Origin: Prosopocoilus inquinatus
Lineage: Eukaryota; Arthropoda; Insecta; Coleoptera; Lucanidae
DNA: 64,000 bases
NCBI GenBank assembly: GCA_036172665.1
Contig: CM069873.1
Coordinates: 33,222,001-33,286,000, forward strand
Direction: 5' to 3'
Shown: in pieces, positions 36,669 through 51,500 of the stretch
Numbering within the stretch: the first letter of the stretch is position 1
Layout of the letters: each line of letters opens with the position of its first letter
Position numbers and translations under genes: made by a program
The notes under the pieces: model-generated
The model's input: only the letters and a program-made list of their open reading frames with translations
Database searches by the model: none
Told to the model about the DNA's origin: nothing

Positions 36669-38456
36669 AACCCTGATGTGAGATACGAAGTTCTCGGACG
36701 CAGCAGAAGCTGGAAATAGTTTTAAATGAAACAACACGCATTAGCGTTGTTCCTGTGATGTATCTAATCGATCTTTATTTATCTATCATGTTATTTGACG
36801 TTTCGATGGACTCTAGTAACTCTGATGAGAGATACGAAGTTTTTGGACGCAGCAGGAGCTGGAAATAGTTTTAAACGAAACAACACGTATTAGCGTTGTT
36901 CCTGTGATGTATCTAATCGATCCTTATTTATCTATCATATTATTTGACGTTTCGATGGGCTCTAGTAACTCTGATGTAAGATACGAAGTTTTTGGGCGCA
37001 GCAGGAGCTGGAAATAGTTTTGAACGAAGCAACACGTATTAGCGTTGTTCCTGTGATGTATCTAATCGATCCTTACTTAGCTACTATGTTATTTGACGTT
37101 TCGATGGACTCCAGTAACTCTAATGTGAGATACGAAATTTTCGGACGCAGCAGAAGCTGGAAATAGTTTTAAACGAAACAACACGCATTAGCGTTGTTCC
37201 TGTGATGTATCTAATCGATCCTTACTCATCTATCATGTTATTTGGCGTTTCGATGGACTCCAGTAACTTTGATGTGAGATACGAAGTTCTCGGACGCAGC
37301 TGAAGCTGGAAATAGTTTTAAATGAAACAAGACGTACTAGCGTTGTTCCTGTGATGTATCTAATCGATCCTTACTCATCTATCATGTTATTTGACGTTTG
37401 GATGGACTCCAGTAACTCTAATGTGAGATACGAAATTTTCGGACGCAGCAGAAGCTGGAAATAGTTTTAAACGAAACAACACGCATTAGCGTTGTTCCTG
37501 TGATGTATCTAATCGATCCTTACTCATCTATCATGTTATTTGGCGTTTGAATGGACTCCAGTAACTCTGATGTGAGATACAAAGTTCTCGGGCGCAGCAG
37601 AAACTGGAAATAGTTTTGAACGAAACAACACGTATTAGCGTTGTTCCTGTGATGTATCTAATCGATCCTTACTTATCTACTATGTTATTTGACGTTTCGA
37701 TGGACTCCAGTAACTCTGACGTGAGATACGACGTTTTCGGACGCAGCAGAAGCTGGAAATAGTTTTAAACGAAACAACACGTATTAGCGTTGTTCGTGTG
37801 ATGAATGTGATCGATCCTTACTCATCTATCATGTTATTTGACGTTTGGATGGGCTCCAGTAACTCTAATGTGAGATACGAAATTTTCGGACGCAGCAGAA
37901 GCTGGAAATAGTTTTAAACGAAACAACACGCATTAGCGTTGTTCCTGTGATGTATCTAATCGATCCTTACTCATCTATCATGTTATTTGGCGTTTCGATG
38001 GACTCCAGTAACTTTGTTGTGAGACACGAAGTTCTCGGACGCAGCTGAAGCTGGAAATAGTTTTAAATGAAACAACACGTATTAGCGTTGTTCCTGTGAT
38101 GTATCTAATCGATCCTTACTCATCTATCATGTTATTTGACGTTTAGATGGACTCCAGTAACTCTAATGTGAGATACGAAATTTTCGGACGCAGCAGAAGC
38201 TGGAAATAGTTTTGAATGAAACAACACGCATTAGCGTTGTTCCTGTGATGTATCTAATCGATCCTTACTCATCTATCATGTTATTTGGCGTTTCGATGGA
38301 CTCCAGTAACTTTGATGTGAGATACGAAGTTCTCGGACGCAGCTGAAGCTGGAAATAGTTTTAAATGAAACAAGACGTACTAGCGTTGTTCCTGTGATGT
38401 ATCTAATCGATCCTTACTCATCTATCATGTTATTTGACGTTTGGATGGACTCCAGT
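36669..38456. repeat. 1788-bp (12-monomer) unit
   Basis: The unit is bounded by aaccctgatg anchors at 36669 and 38457, 12 x 149 bp apart. It contains a gatctttatttatc monomer (36771), gatgagagatac, gatgtaagatac with tttgggcgcagc, ttagctact, gaaacaagacgtac, gcagaaactgg, and the ttcgtgtgatgaatg monomer near 37791. The following unit begins with the same series. Confidence 0.88.
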
Positions 38457-41436
38457 AACCCTGATGTGAGATACGAAGTTCTCGGACGCAGCAGAAGCTG
38501 GAAATAGTTTTAAATGAAACAACACGCATTAGCGTTGTTCCTGTGATGTATCTAATCGATCTTTATTTATCTATCATGTTATTTGACGTTTCGATGGACT
38601 CTAGTAACTCTGATGAGAGATACGAAGTTTTTGGACGCAGCAGGAGCTGGAAATAGTTTTAAACGAAACAACACGTATTAGCGTTGTTCCTGTGATGTAT
38701 CTAATCGATCCTTATTTATCTATCATATTATTTGACGTTTCGATGGGCTCTAGTAACTCTGATGTAAGATACGAAGTTTTTGGGCGCAGCAGGAGCTGGA
38801 AATAGTTTTGAACGAAGCAACACGTATTAGCGTTGTTCCTGTGATGTATCTAATCGATCCTTACTTAGCTACTATGTTATTTGACGTTTCGATGGACTCC
38901 AGTAACTCTAATGTGAGATACGAAATTTTCGGACGCAGCAGAAGCTGGAAATAGTTTTAAACGAAACAACACGCATTAGCGTTGTTCCTGTGATGTATCT
39001 AATCGATCCTTACTCATCTATCATGTTATTTGGCGTTTCGATGGACTCCAGTAACTTTGATGTGAGATACGAAGTTCTCGGACGCAGCTGAAGCTGGAAA
39101 TAGTTTTAAATGAAACAAGACGTACTAGCGTTGTTCCTGTGATGTATCTAATCGATCCTTACTCATCTATCATGTTATTTGACGTTTGGATGGACTCCAG
39201 TAACTCTAATGTGAGATACGAAATTTTCGGACGCAGCAGAAGCTGGAAATAGTTTTAAACGAAACAACACACATTAGCGTTGTTCCTGTGATGTATCTAA
39301 TCGATCCTTACTCATCTATCATGTTATTTGGCGTTTGAATGGACTCCAGTAACTCTGATGTGAGATACAAAGTTCTCGGGCGCAGCAGAAACTGGAAATA
39401 GTTTTGAACGAAACAACACGTATTAGCGTTGTTCCTGTGATGTATCTAATCGATCCTTACTTATCTACTATGTTATTTGACGTTTCGATGGACTCCAGTA
39501 ACTCTGACGTGAGATACGACGTTTTCGGACGCAGCAGAAGCTGGAAATAGTTTTAAACGAAACAACACGTATTAGCGTTGTTCGTGTGATGAATGTGATC
39601 GATCCTTACTCATCTATCATGTTATTTGACGTTTGGATGGGCTCCAGTAACTCTGAAGTGAGATACGAAGTTCTCGGACGCAGCTGAAGCTGGAAATAGT
39701 TTTAAATGAAACAACACGCATTAGCGTTGTTCCTGTGATGTATCTAATCGATCCTTACTCATCTATCATGTTATTTGGCGTTTCGATGGACTCCAGTAAC
39801 TTTGATGTTAGATACGAAGTTCTCGGACGCAGCTGAAGCTGGAAATAGTTTTAAATGAAACAACACGTATTAGCGTTGTTCCTGTGATGTATCTAATCGA
39901 TCCTTACTCATCTATCATGTTATCTGACGTTTGAATGGACTCCAGTAACTCTGATGTGAGATACAAAGTTCTCGGACGCAGCAGAAGCTGGAAATAGTTT
40001 TGAAAGAAACAACACGTATTAGCGTTGTTCCTGTGATGTATCTAATCGATCCTTACTTAGCTACTATGTTATTTGACGTTTCGATGGACTCCAGTAACTC
40101 TAATGTGAGATACGAAATTTTCGGACGCAGCAGAAGCTGGAAATAGTTTTAAACGAAACAACACGCATTAGCGTTGTTCCTGTGATGTATCTAATCGATC
40201 CTTACTCATCTATCATGTTATTTGGCGTTTCGATGGACTCCAGTAACTTTGATGTGAGATACGAAGTTCTCGGACGCAGCTGAAGCTGGAAATAGTTTTA
40301 AATGAAACAAGACGTACTAGCGTTGTTCCTGTGATGTATCTAATCGATCCTTACTCATCTATCATGTTATTTGACGTTTGGATGGACTCCAGTAACTCTA
40401 ATGTGAGATACGAAATTTTCGGACGCAGCAGAAGCTGGAAATAGTTTTAAACGAAACAACACGCATTAGCGTTGTTCCTGTGATGTATCTAATCGATCCT
40501 TACTCATCTATCATGTTATTTGGCGTTTGAATGGACTCCAGTAACTCTGATGTGAGATACAAAGTTCTCGGGCGCAGCAGAAACTGGAAATAGTTTTGAA
40601 CGAAACAACACGTATTAGCGTTGTTCCTGTGATGTATCTAATCGATCCTTACTTATCTACTATGTTATTTGACGTTTGGATGGGCTCCAGTAACTCTGAA
40701 GTGAGATACGATGTTCTCGGACGCAGCTGAAGCTGGAAATAGTTTTAAATGAAACAACACGCATTAGCGTTGTTCCTGTGATGTATCTAATCGATCCTTA
40801 CTCATCTATCATGTTATTTGGCGTTTCGATGGACTCCAGTAACTTTGATGTGAGATACGAAGTTCTCGGACGCAGCTGAAGCTGGAAATAGTTTTAAATG
40901 AAACAACACGCATTAGCGTTGTTCCTGTGATGTATCTAATCGATCCTTACTCATCTATCATGTTATTTGACGTTTGGATGCACTCCAGTAACTCTGACGT
41001 GAGATACACAGTTCTCGGACGCAGCAGAAGCTGGAAATAGTTTTGAACGAAACAACACGTATTAGCGTTGTTCCTGTGATGTATCTAATCGATCCTTAAT
41101 CATCTATCATGTTATTTGACGTTTGGATGTACTCCAGTAACTCTGATGTGAGATACAAAGTTTTCGGACGCAGCAGAAGCTGGAAATAGTTTTAAACGAA
41201 ACAACACGCATTAGCGTTGTTCCTGTGATGTATCTAATCGATCCTTACTCATCTATCATGTTATTTGGCGTTTCGGTGGACTCCAGTAACTTTGATGTGA
41301 GATACGAAGTTCTCGGACGCAGCTGAAGCTGGAAATAGTTTTAAACGAAACAACACGCATTAGCGTTGTTCCTGTGCTGTATCTAATCGATCCTTACTTA
41401 TCTATCATGTTATTTGACGTTTGGATGGACTCCAGT
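38457..41436. repeat. 2980-bp (20-monomer) unit, first copy
   Basis: The anchors at 38457 and 41437 are 20 x 149 bp apart. The part 38457 to about 40910 repeats at 41437 to about 43890 at a constant offset of 2980. Examples are ttcgtgtgat at 39581 and 42561, and gtgagatacgatg at 40701 and 43681. After about 40910 this copy turns to gatgcactcc/gacgtgag monomers, while the second turns to aactctaatg. Confidence 0.9.
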
Positions 41437-44400
41437 AACCCTGATGTGAGATACGAAGTTCTCGGACGCAGCAGAAGCTGGAAATAGTTTTAAATGAAAC
41501 AACACGCATTAGCGTTGTTCCTGTGATGTACCTAATCGATCTTTATTTATCTATCATGTTATTTGACGTTTCGATGGACTCTAGTAACTCTGATGAGAGA
41601 TACGAAGTTTTTGGACGCAGCAGGAGCTGGAAATAGTTTTAAACGAAACAACACGTATTAGCGTTGTTCCTGTGATGTATCTAATCGATCCTTATTTATC
41701 TATCATATTATTTGACGTTTCGATGGGCTCTAGTAACTCTGATGTAAGATACGAAGTTTTTGGGCGCAGCAGGAGCTGGAAATAGTTTTGAACGAAGCAA
41801 CACGTATTAGCGTTGTTCCTGTGATGTATCTAATCGATCCTTACTTAGCTACTATGTTATTTGACGTTTCGATGGACTCCAGTAACTCTAATGTGAGATA
41901 CGAAATTTTCGGACGCAGCAGAAGCTGGAAATAGTTTTAAACGAAACAACACGCATTAGCGTTGTTCCTGTGATGTATCTAATCGATCCTTACTCATCTA
42001 TCATGTTATTTGGCGTTTCGATGGACTCCAGTAACTTTGATGTGAGATACGAAGTTCTCGGACGCAGCTGAAGCTGGAAATAGTTTTAAATGAAACAAGA
42101 CGTACTAGCGTTGTTCCTGTGATGTATCTAATCGATCCTTACTCATCTATCATGTTATTTGACGTTTGGATGGACTCCAGTAACTCTAATGTGAGATACG
42201 AAATTTTCGGACGCAGCAGAAGCTGGAAATAGTTTTAAACGAAACAACACGCATTAGCGTTGTTCCTGTGATGTATCTAATCGATCCTTACTCATCTATC
42301 ATGTTATTTGGCGTTTGAATGGACTCCAGTAACTCTGATGTGAGATACAAAGTTCTCGGGCGCAGCAGAAACTGGAAATAGTTTTGAACGAAACAACACG
42401 TATTAGCGTTGTTCCTGTGATGTATCTAATCGATCCTTACTTATCTACTATGTTATTTGACGTTTCGATGGACTCCAGTAACTCTGACGTGAGATACGAC
42501 GTTTTCGGACGCAGCAGAAGCTGGAAATAGTTTTAAACGAAACAACACGTATTAGCGTTGTTCGTGTGATGAATGTGATCGATCCTTACTCATCTATCAT
42601 GTTATTTGACGTTTGGATGGGCTCCAGTAACTCTGAAGTGAGATACGAAGTTCTCGGACGCAGCTGAAGCTGGAAATAGTTTTAAATGAAACAACACGCA
42701 TTAGCGTTGTTCCTGTGATGTATCTAATCGATCCTTACTCATCTATCATGTTATTTGGCGTTTCGATGGACTCCAGTAACTTTGATGTTAGATACGAAGT
42801 TCTCGGACGCAGCTGAAGCTGGAAATAGTTTTAAATGAAACAACACGTATTAGCGTTGTTCCTGTGATGTATCTAATCGATCCTTACTCATCTATCATGT
42901 TATCTGACGTTTGAATGGACTCCAGTAACTCTGATGTGAGATACAAAGTTCTCGGACGCAGCAGAAGCTGGAAATAGTTTTGAAAGAAACAACACGTATT
43001 AGCGTTGTTCCTGTGATGTATCTAATCGATCCTTACTTAGCTACTATGTTATTTGACGTTTCGATGGACTCCAGTAACTCTAATGTGAGATACGAAATTT
43101 TCGGACGCAGCAGAAGCTGGAAATAGTTTTAAACGAAACAACACGCATTAGCGTTGTTCCTGTGATGTATCTAATCGATCCTTACTCATCTATCATGTTA
43201 TTTGGCGTTTCGATGGACTCCAGTAACTTTGATGTGAGATACGAAGTTCTCGGACGCAGCTGAAGCTGGAAATAGTTTTAAATGAAACAAGACGTACTAG
43301 CGTTGTTCCTGTGATGTATCTAATCGATCCTTACTCATCTATCATGTTATTTGACGTTTGGATGGACTCCAGTAACTCTAATGTGAGATACGAAATTTTC
43401 GGACGCAGCAGAAGCTGGAAATAGTTTTAAACGAAACAACACGCATTAGCGTTGTTCCTGTGATGTATCTAATCGATCCTTACTCATCTATCATGTTATT
43501 TGGCGTTTGAATGGACTCCAGTAACTCTGATGTGAGATACAAAGTTCTCGGGCGCAGCAGAAACTGGAAATAGTTTTGAACGAAACAACACGTATTAGCG
43601 TTGTTCCTGTGATGTATCTAATCGATCCTTACTTATCTACTATGTTATTTGACGTTTGGATGGGCTCCAGTAACTCTGAAGTGAGATACGATGTTCTCGG
43701 ACGCAGCTGAAGCTGGAAATAGTTTTAAATGAAACAACACGCATTAGCGTTGTTCCTGTGATGTATCTAATCGATCCTTACTCATCTATCATGTTATTTG
43801 GCGTTTCGATGGACTCCAGTAACTTTGATGTGAGATACGAAGTTCTCGGACGCAGCTGAAGCTGGAAATAGTTTTAAATGAAACAACACGTATTAGCGTT
43901 GTTCCTGTGATGTATCTAATCGATCCTTACTCATCTATCATGTTATTTGACGTTTCGATGGACTCCAGTAACTCTAATGTGAGATACGAAATTTTCGGAC
44001 GCAGCAGAAGCTGGAAATAGTTTTAAACGAAACAACACGCATTAGCGTTGTTCCTGTGATGTATCTAATCGATCCTTATTCCTCTATCATGTTATTTGGC
44101 GTTTCGATGGACTCCAGTAACTTTGATGTGATATACGAAGTTCTCGGACGCAGCTGAAGCTAGAAATAGTTTTAAACGAAACAACACGCATTAGCGTTGT
44201 TCCTGTGATGTATCTAATCGATCCTTACTCATCTATCATGTTATTTGACGTTTGAATGGACTCCAGTAACTCTGATGTGAGATACGAAGTTCTCGGACGC
44301 AGCTGAAGCTAGAAATAGTTTCAAACGAAACAACACGCATTAGCGTTGTTTCTGTGCTGTATCTAATCGATCCTTACTTATCTATCATGTTATTTGACGT

Positions 44401-47400
44401 TTGGATGGACTCCAGTAACTCTGATGTGAGATACAAAGATCTCGGACGCAGCAGAAGCTGGAAATAGTTTTGAACGAAACAACACGTATTAGCGTTGTTC
44501 CTGTGATGCATCTAATCGATCCTTACTTATCTATCATGTTATTTGGCGTTTCGATGGACTCCAGTAACTTTGATGTGAGATACGAAGTTCTCGGACGCAG
44601 CTGAAGCTGGAAATAGTTTTAAATGAAACAACACGTATTAGCGTTGTTCCTGTGATGTATCTAATCGATCCTTACTCATCTATCATGTTATTTGACGTTT
44701 CGATGGACTCCAGTAACTCTAATGTGAGATACGAAATTTTCGGACGCAGCAGAAGCTGGAAATAGTTTTAAACGAAACAACACGCATTAGCGCTGTTCCT
44801 GTGATGTATCTAATCGATCCTTACTCATCTATCATGTTATTTGGCGTTTCGATGGACTCCAGTAACTCTGATGTGAGATACAAAGTTTTCGGACGCAGCA
44901 GAAGCTGGAAATAGTTTTAAACGAAACAACACGCATTAGCGTTGTTCCTGTGATGTATCTAATCGATCCTTACTCATCTATCATGTTATTTGACGTTTCG
45001 ATGGACTCTAGTAACTCTGATGTGAGATACGAAGTTTTTGGACGCAGCAGGAGCTGGAAATAGTTTTAAACGAAACAACACGTATTAGCGTTGTTCCTGT
45101 GATGTATCTAATCGATCCTTACTTAGCTACTATGTTATTTGACGTTTCGATGGACTCCAGTAACTTTGATGTGATATACGAAGTTCTCGGACGCAGCTGA
45201 AGCTAGAAATAGTTTTAAACGAAACAACACGCATTAGCGTTGTTCCTGTGATGTATCTAATCGATCCTTACTCATCTATCATGTTATTTGACGTTTGAAT
45301 GGACTCCAGTAACTCTGATGTGAGATACGAAGTTCTCGGACGCAGCTGAAGCTAGAAATAGTTTCAAACGAAACAACACGCATTAGCGTTGTTTCTGTGC
45401 TGTATCTAATCGATCCTTACTTATCTATCATGTTATTTGACGTTTGGATGGACTCCAGTAACTCTGATGTGAGATACAAAGATCTCGGACGCAGCAGAAG
45501 CTGGAAATAGTTTTGAACGAAACAACACGTATTAGCGTTGTTCCTGTGATGCATCTAATCGATCCTTACTTATCTATCATGTTATTTGGCGTTTCGATGG
45601 ACTCCAGTAACTTTGATGTGAGATACGAAGTTCTCGGACGCAGCTGAAGCTGGAAATAGTTTTAAATGAAACAACACGTATTAGCGTTGTTCCTGTGATG
45701 TATCTAATCGATCCTTACTCATCTATCATGTTATTTGACGTTTCGATGGACTCCAGTAACTCTAATGTGAGATACGAAATTTTCGGACGCAGCAGAAGCT
45801 GGAAATAGTTTTAAACGAAACAACACGCATTAGCGCTGTTCCTGTGATGTATCTAATCGATCCTTACTCATCTATCATGTTATTTGGCGTTTCGATGGAC
45901 TCCAGTAACTCTGATGTGAGATACAAAGTTTTCGGACGCAGCAGAAGCTGGAAATAGTTTTAAACGAAACAACACGCATTAGCGTTGTTCCTGTGATGTA
46001 TCTAATCGATCCTTACTCATCTATCATGTTATTTGACGTTTCGATGGACTCTAGTAACTCTGATGTGAGATACGAAGTTTTTGGACGCAGCAGGAGCTGG
46101 AAATAGTTTTAAACGAAACAACACGTATTAGCGTTGTTCCTGTGATGTATCTAATCGATCCTTACTTAGCTACTATTTTATTTGACGTTTCGATGGACTC
46201 CAGTAACTCTAATGTGAGATACGAAATTTTCGGACGCAGCAGAAGCTGGAAATAGTTTTAAACGAAACAACACGCATTAGCGTTGTTCCTGTGATGTATC
46301 TAATCGATCCTTACTCATCTATCATGTTATTTGGCGTTTCGATGGACTCCAGTAACTTTGTTGTGAGACACGAAGTTCTCGGACGCAGCTGAAGCTGGAA
46401 ATAGTTTTAAATGAAACAACACGTATTAGCGTTGTTCCTGTGATGTATCTAATGGATCCTTACTCATCTATCATGTTATTTGACGTTTAGATGGACTCCA
46501 GTAACTCTAATGTGAGATACGAAATTTTCGGACGCAGCAGAAGCTGGAAATAGTTTTAAACGAAACAACACGTATTAGCGTTGTTCCTGTGATGAATGTG
46601 ATCGATCATTACTCATCTATCATGTTATTTGACGTTTGGATGGGCTCCAGTAACTCTGAAGCGAGATACGAAGTTCTCGGACGCAGCTGAAACTGGAAAT
46701 AGTTTTAAATGAAACAACACGCATTAGCGTTGTTCCTGTGATGTATCTAATCGATCCTTACTCATCTATCATGTTATTTGGCGTTTCGATGGACTCCAGT
46801 AACTTTGATGTGAGATACGAAGTTCTCGGACGCAGCTGAAGCTAGAAATAGTTTCAAACGAAATAACACGCATTAGCGTTGTTCCTGTGATGTATCTAAT
46901 CGATTATTACTCATCTATCATGTTATTTGACGTTTGAATGGACTCCAGTAACTCTGATATGAGATACAAAGTTCTCGGACGCAGCAGAAGCTGGAAATAG
47001 TTTTGAACGAAACAACACGTATTAGCGTTGTTCCTGTGATGTATCTAATCGATCCTTACTTATCTACTATGTTATTTGACGTTTCGATGGACTCCAGTAA
47101 CTCTGATGTGAGATACAAAGTTTTCGGACGCAGCAGAAGCTGGAAATAGTTTTAAACGAAACAACACGCATTAGCGTTGTTCCTGTGATGTATCTAATCG
47201 ATCCTTACTCATCTATCATGTTATTTGACGTTTGGATGCACTCCAGTAACTCTGACGTGAGATACACAGTTCTCGGACGCAGCAGAAGCTGGAAATAGTT
47301 TTGAACGAAACAACACGTATTAGCGTTGTTCCTGTGATGTATCTAATGGATCCTTACTCATCTATCATGTTATTTGACGTTTAGATGGACTCCAGTAACT

Positions 47401-48588
47401 CTAATGTGAGATACGAAATTTTCGGGCGCAGCAGAAGCTGGAAATAGTTTTAAACGAAACAACACGTATTAGCGTTGTTCCTGTGATGAATGTGATCGAT
47501 CCTTACTCATCTATCATGTTATTTGACGTTTGGATGGGCTCCAGTAACTCTGAAGCGAGATACGAAGTTCTCGGGCGCAGCTGAAACTGGAAATAGTTTT
47601 AAATGAAACAACACGCATTAGCGTTGTTCCTGTGATGTATCTAATCGATCCTTACTCATCTATCATGTTATTTGGCGTTTCGATGGACTCCAGTAACTTT
47701 GATGTGAGATACGAAGTTCTCGGACGCAGCTGAAGCTAGAAATAGTTTTAAACGAAATAACACGCATTAGCGTTGTTCCTGTGATGTATCTAATCGATTA
47801 TTACTCATCTATCATGTTATTTGACGTTTGAATGGACTCCAGTAACTCTGATATGAGATACAAATTTCTCGGACGCAGCAGAAGCTGGAAATAGTTTTGA
47901 ACGAAACAACACGTATTAGCGTTGTTCCTGTGATGTATCTAATCGATCCTTACTTATCTACTATGTTATTTGACGTTTCGATGGACTCCAGTAACTCTGA
48001 TGTGAGATACAACGTTTTCGGACGCAGCAGAAGCTGGAAATAGTTTTAAACGAAACAAAACGCATTAGCGTTGTTCCTGTGATGTATCTAATCGATCCTT
48101 ACTCATCTATCATGTTATTTGACGTTTGGATGCACTCCAGTAACTCTGACGTGAGATACACAGTTCTCGGACGCAGCAGAAGCTGGAAATAGTTTTGAAC
48201 GAAACAACACGTATTAGCGTTGTTCCTGTGATGTATCTAATCGATCCTTAATCATCTATCATGTTATTTGACGTTTGGATGGACTCCAGTAACTCTGATG
48301 TGAGATACAAAGTTTTCGGACGCAGCAGAAGCTGGAAATAGTTTTAAACGAAACAACACGCATTAGCGTTGTTCCTGTGATGTATCTAATCGATCCTTAC
48401 TCATCTATCATGTTATTTGGCGTTTCGATGGACTCCAGTAACTTTGATGTGAGATACGAAGTTCTCGGATGCAGCTGAAGCTGGAAATAGTTTTAAACGA
48501 AACAACACGCATTAGCGTTGTTCCTGTGCTGTATCTAATCGATCCTTACTTATCTATCATGTTATTTGACGTTTGGATGGACTCCAGT
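41437..48588. repeat. 7152-bp (48-monomer) stretch with internal 7- and 6-monomer duplications
   Basis: The stretch is bounded by aaccctgatg anchors. It holds the second copy of the 20-monomer series (to about 43.9 kb). Next comes a 1043-bp (7-monomer) tandem duplication beginning with gatgtgatatacg at about 44.13 and 45.17 kb. Then two 894-bp (6-monomer) units start at GGATCC 46454 and 47348. A rare ttattcctctatc monomer at 44075 recurs 6556 bp later. There are no genes. Confidence 0.86.
46454..48241. repeat. Two copies of an 894-bp BamHI-tagged 6-monomer unit
   Basis: Each unit starts in a monomer reading aatggatcc instead of aatcgatcc. Next come an aactctaatg monomer with gatgaatgtgatcg, a gaagcgagatac/gctgaaactgg monomer, aactttgatg with gctagaaatag, gatatgagatac after cgattattac, a gttttcgg monomer and gacgtgagatacacag. 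GGATCC recurs at 51967, 52861, 55394, 57927 and 61950, always an exact multiple of 149 bp away. Confidence 0.88.
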
Positions 48589-51500
48589 AACCCTGATGTG
48601 AGATACGAAGTTTTTGGACGCAGCAGGAGCTGGAAATAGTTTTAAACGAAACAACACGTATTAGCGTTGTTCCTGTGATGTATCTAATCGATCCTTATTT
48701 ATCTATCATATTATTTGACGTTTCGATGGACTCTAGTAACTCTGATGTAAGATACGAAGTTTTTGGGCGCAGCAGGAGCTGGAAATAGTTTTGAACGAAG
48801 CAACACGTATTAGCGTTGTTCCTGTGATGTATCTAATCGATCCTTACTTAGCTACTATGTTATTTGACGTTTCGATGGACTCCAGTAACTCTAATGTGAG
48901 ATACGAAATTTTCGGACGCAGCAGAAGCTGGAAATAGTTTTAAACGAAACAACACGCATTAGCGTTGTTCCTGTGATGTATCTAATCGATCCTTACTCAT
49001 CTATCATGTTATTTGGCGTTTCGATGGACTCCAGTAACTTTGATGTGAGATACGAAGTTCTCGGACGCAGCTGAAGCTGGAAATAGTTTTAAATGAAACA
49101 AGACGTACTAGCGTTGTTCCTGTGATGTATCTAATCGATCCTTACTCATCTATCATGTTATTTGACGTTTGGATGGACTCCAGTAACTCTAATGTGAGAT
49201 ACGAAATTTTCGGACGCAGCAGAAGCTGGAAATAGTTTTAAACGAAACAACACGCATTAGCGTTGTTCCTGTGATGTATCTAATCGATCCTTACTCATCT
49301 ATCATGTTATTTGGCGTTTGAATGGACTCCAGTAACTCTGACGTGAGATACAAAGTTCTCGGGCGCAGCAGAAACTGGAAATAGTTTTGAACGAAACAAC
49401 ACGTATTAGCGTTGTTCCTGTGATGTATCTAATCGATCCTTACTTATCTACTATGTTATTTGACGTTTCGATGGACTCCAGTAACTCTGACGTGAGATAC
49501 GACGTTTTCGGACGCAGCAGAAGCTGGAAATAGTTTTAAACGAAACAACACGTATTAGCGTTGTTCGTGTGATGAATGTGATCGATCCTTACTCATCTAT
49601 CATGTTATTTGACGTTTGGATGGGCTCCAGTAACTCTGAAGTGAGATACGAAGTTCTCGGACGCAGCTGAAGCTGGAAATAGTTTTAAATGAAACAACAC
49701 GCATTAGCGTTGTTCCTGTGATGTATCTAATCGATCCTTACTCATCTATCATGTTATTTGGCGTTTCGATGGACTCCAGTAACTTTGATGTTAGATACGA
49801 AGTTCTCGGACGCAGCTGAAGCTGGAAATAGTTTTAAATGAAACAACACGTATTAGCGTTGTTCCTGTGATGTATCTAATCGATCCTTACTCATCTATCA
49901 TGTTATCTGACGTTTGAATGGACTCCAGTAACTCTGATGTGAGATACAAAGTTTTCGGACGCAGCAGAAGCTGGAAATAGTTTTGAAAGAAACAACACGT
50001 ATTAGCGTTGTTCCTGTGATGTATCTAATCGATCCTTACTTATCTACTATGTTATTTGACGTTTCGATGGACTCCAGTAACTCTGACGTGAGATACGACG
50101 TTTTCGGACGCAGCAGAAGCTGGAAATAGTTTTAAACGAAACAACACGTATTAGCGTTGTTCGTGTGATGAATGTGATCGATCCTTACTCATCTATCATG
50201 TTATTTGACGTTTGGATGGGCTCCAGTAACTCTGAAGTGAGATACGATGTTCTCGGACGCAGCTGAAGCTGGAAATAGTTTTAAATGAAACAACACGCAT
50301 TAGCGTTGTTCCTGTGATGTATCTAATCGATCCTTACTCATCTATCATGTTATTTGGCGTTTCGATGGACTCCAGTAACTTTGATGTGAGATACGAAGTT
50401 CTCGGACGCAGCTGAAGCTGGAAATAGTTTTAAATGAAACAACACGTATTAGCGTTGTTCCTGTGATGTATCTAATCGATCCTTACTCATCTATCATGTT
50501 ATTTGACGTTTCGATGGACTCCAGTAACTCTAATGTGAGATACGAAATTTTCGGACGCAGCAGAAGCTGGAAATAGTTTTAAACGAAACAACACGCATTA
50601 GCGTTGTTCCTGTGATGTATCTAATCGATCCTTATTCCTCTATCATGTTATTTGGCGTTTCGATGGACTCCAGTAACTTTGATGTGATATACGAAGTTCT
50701 CGGACGCAGCTGAAGCTAGAAATAGTTTTAAACGAAACAACACGCATTAGCGTTGTTCCTGTGATGTATCTAATCGATCCTTACTCATCTATCATGTTAA
50801 TTGACGTTTGAATGGACTCCAGTAACTCTGATGTGAGATACGAAGTTCTCGGACGCAGCTGAAGCTAGAAATAGTTTCAAACGAAACAACACGCATTAGC
50901 GTTGTTTCTGTGCTGTATCTAATCGATCCTTACTTATCTATCATGTTATTTGACGTTTGGATGGACTCCAGTAACTCTGATGTGAGATACAAAGATCTCG
51001 GACGCAGCAGAAGCTGGAAATAGTTTTGAACGAAACAACACGTATTAGCGTTGTTCCTGTGATGCATCTAATCGATCCTTACTTATCTATCATGTTATTT
51101 GGCGTTTCGATGGACTCCAGTAACTTTGATGTGAGATACGAAGTTCTCGGACGCAGCTGAAGCTGGAAATAGTTTTAAATGAAACAACACGTATTAGCGT
51201 TGTTCCTGTGATGTATCTAATCGATCCTTACTCATCTATCATGTTATTTGACGTTTCGATGGACTCCAGTAACTCTAATGTGAGATACGAAATTTTCGGA
51301 CGCAGCAGAAGCTGGAAATAGTTTTAAACGAAACAACACGCATTAGCGCTGTTCCTGTGATGTATCTAATCGATCCTTACTCATCTATCATGTTATTTGG
51401 CGTTTCGATGGACTCCAGTAACTCTGATGTGAGATACAAAGTTTTCGGACGCAGCAGAAGCTGGAAATAGTTTTAAACGAAACAACACGCATTAGCGTTG

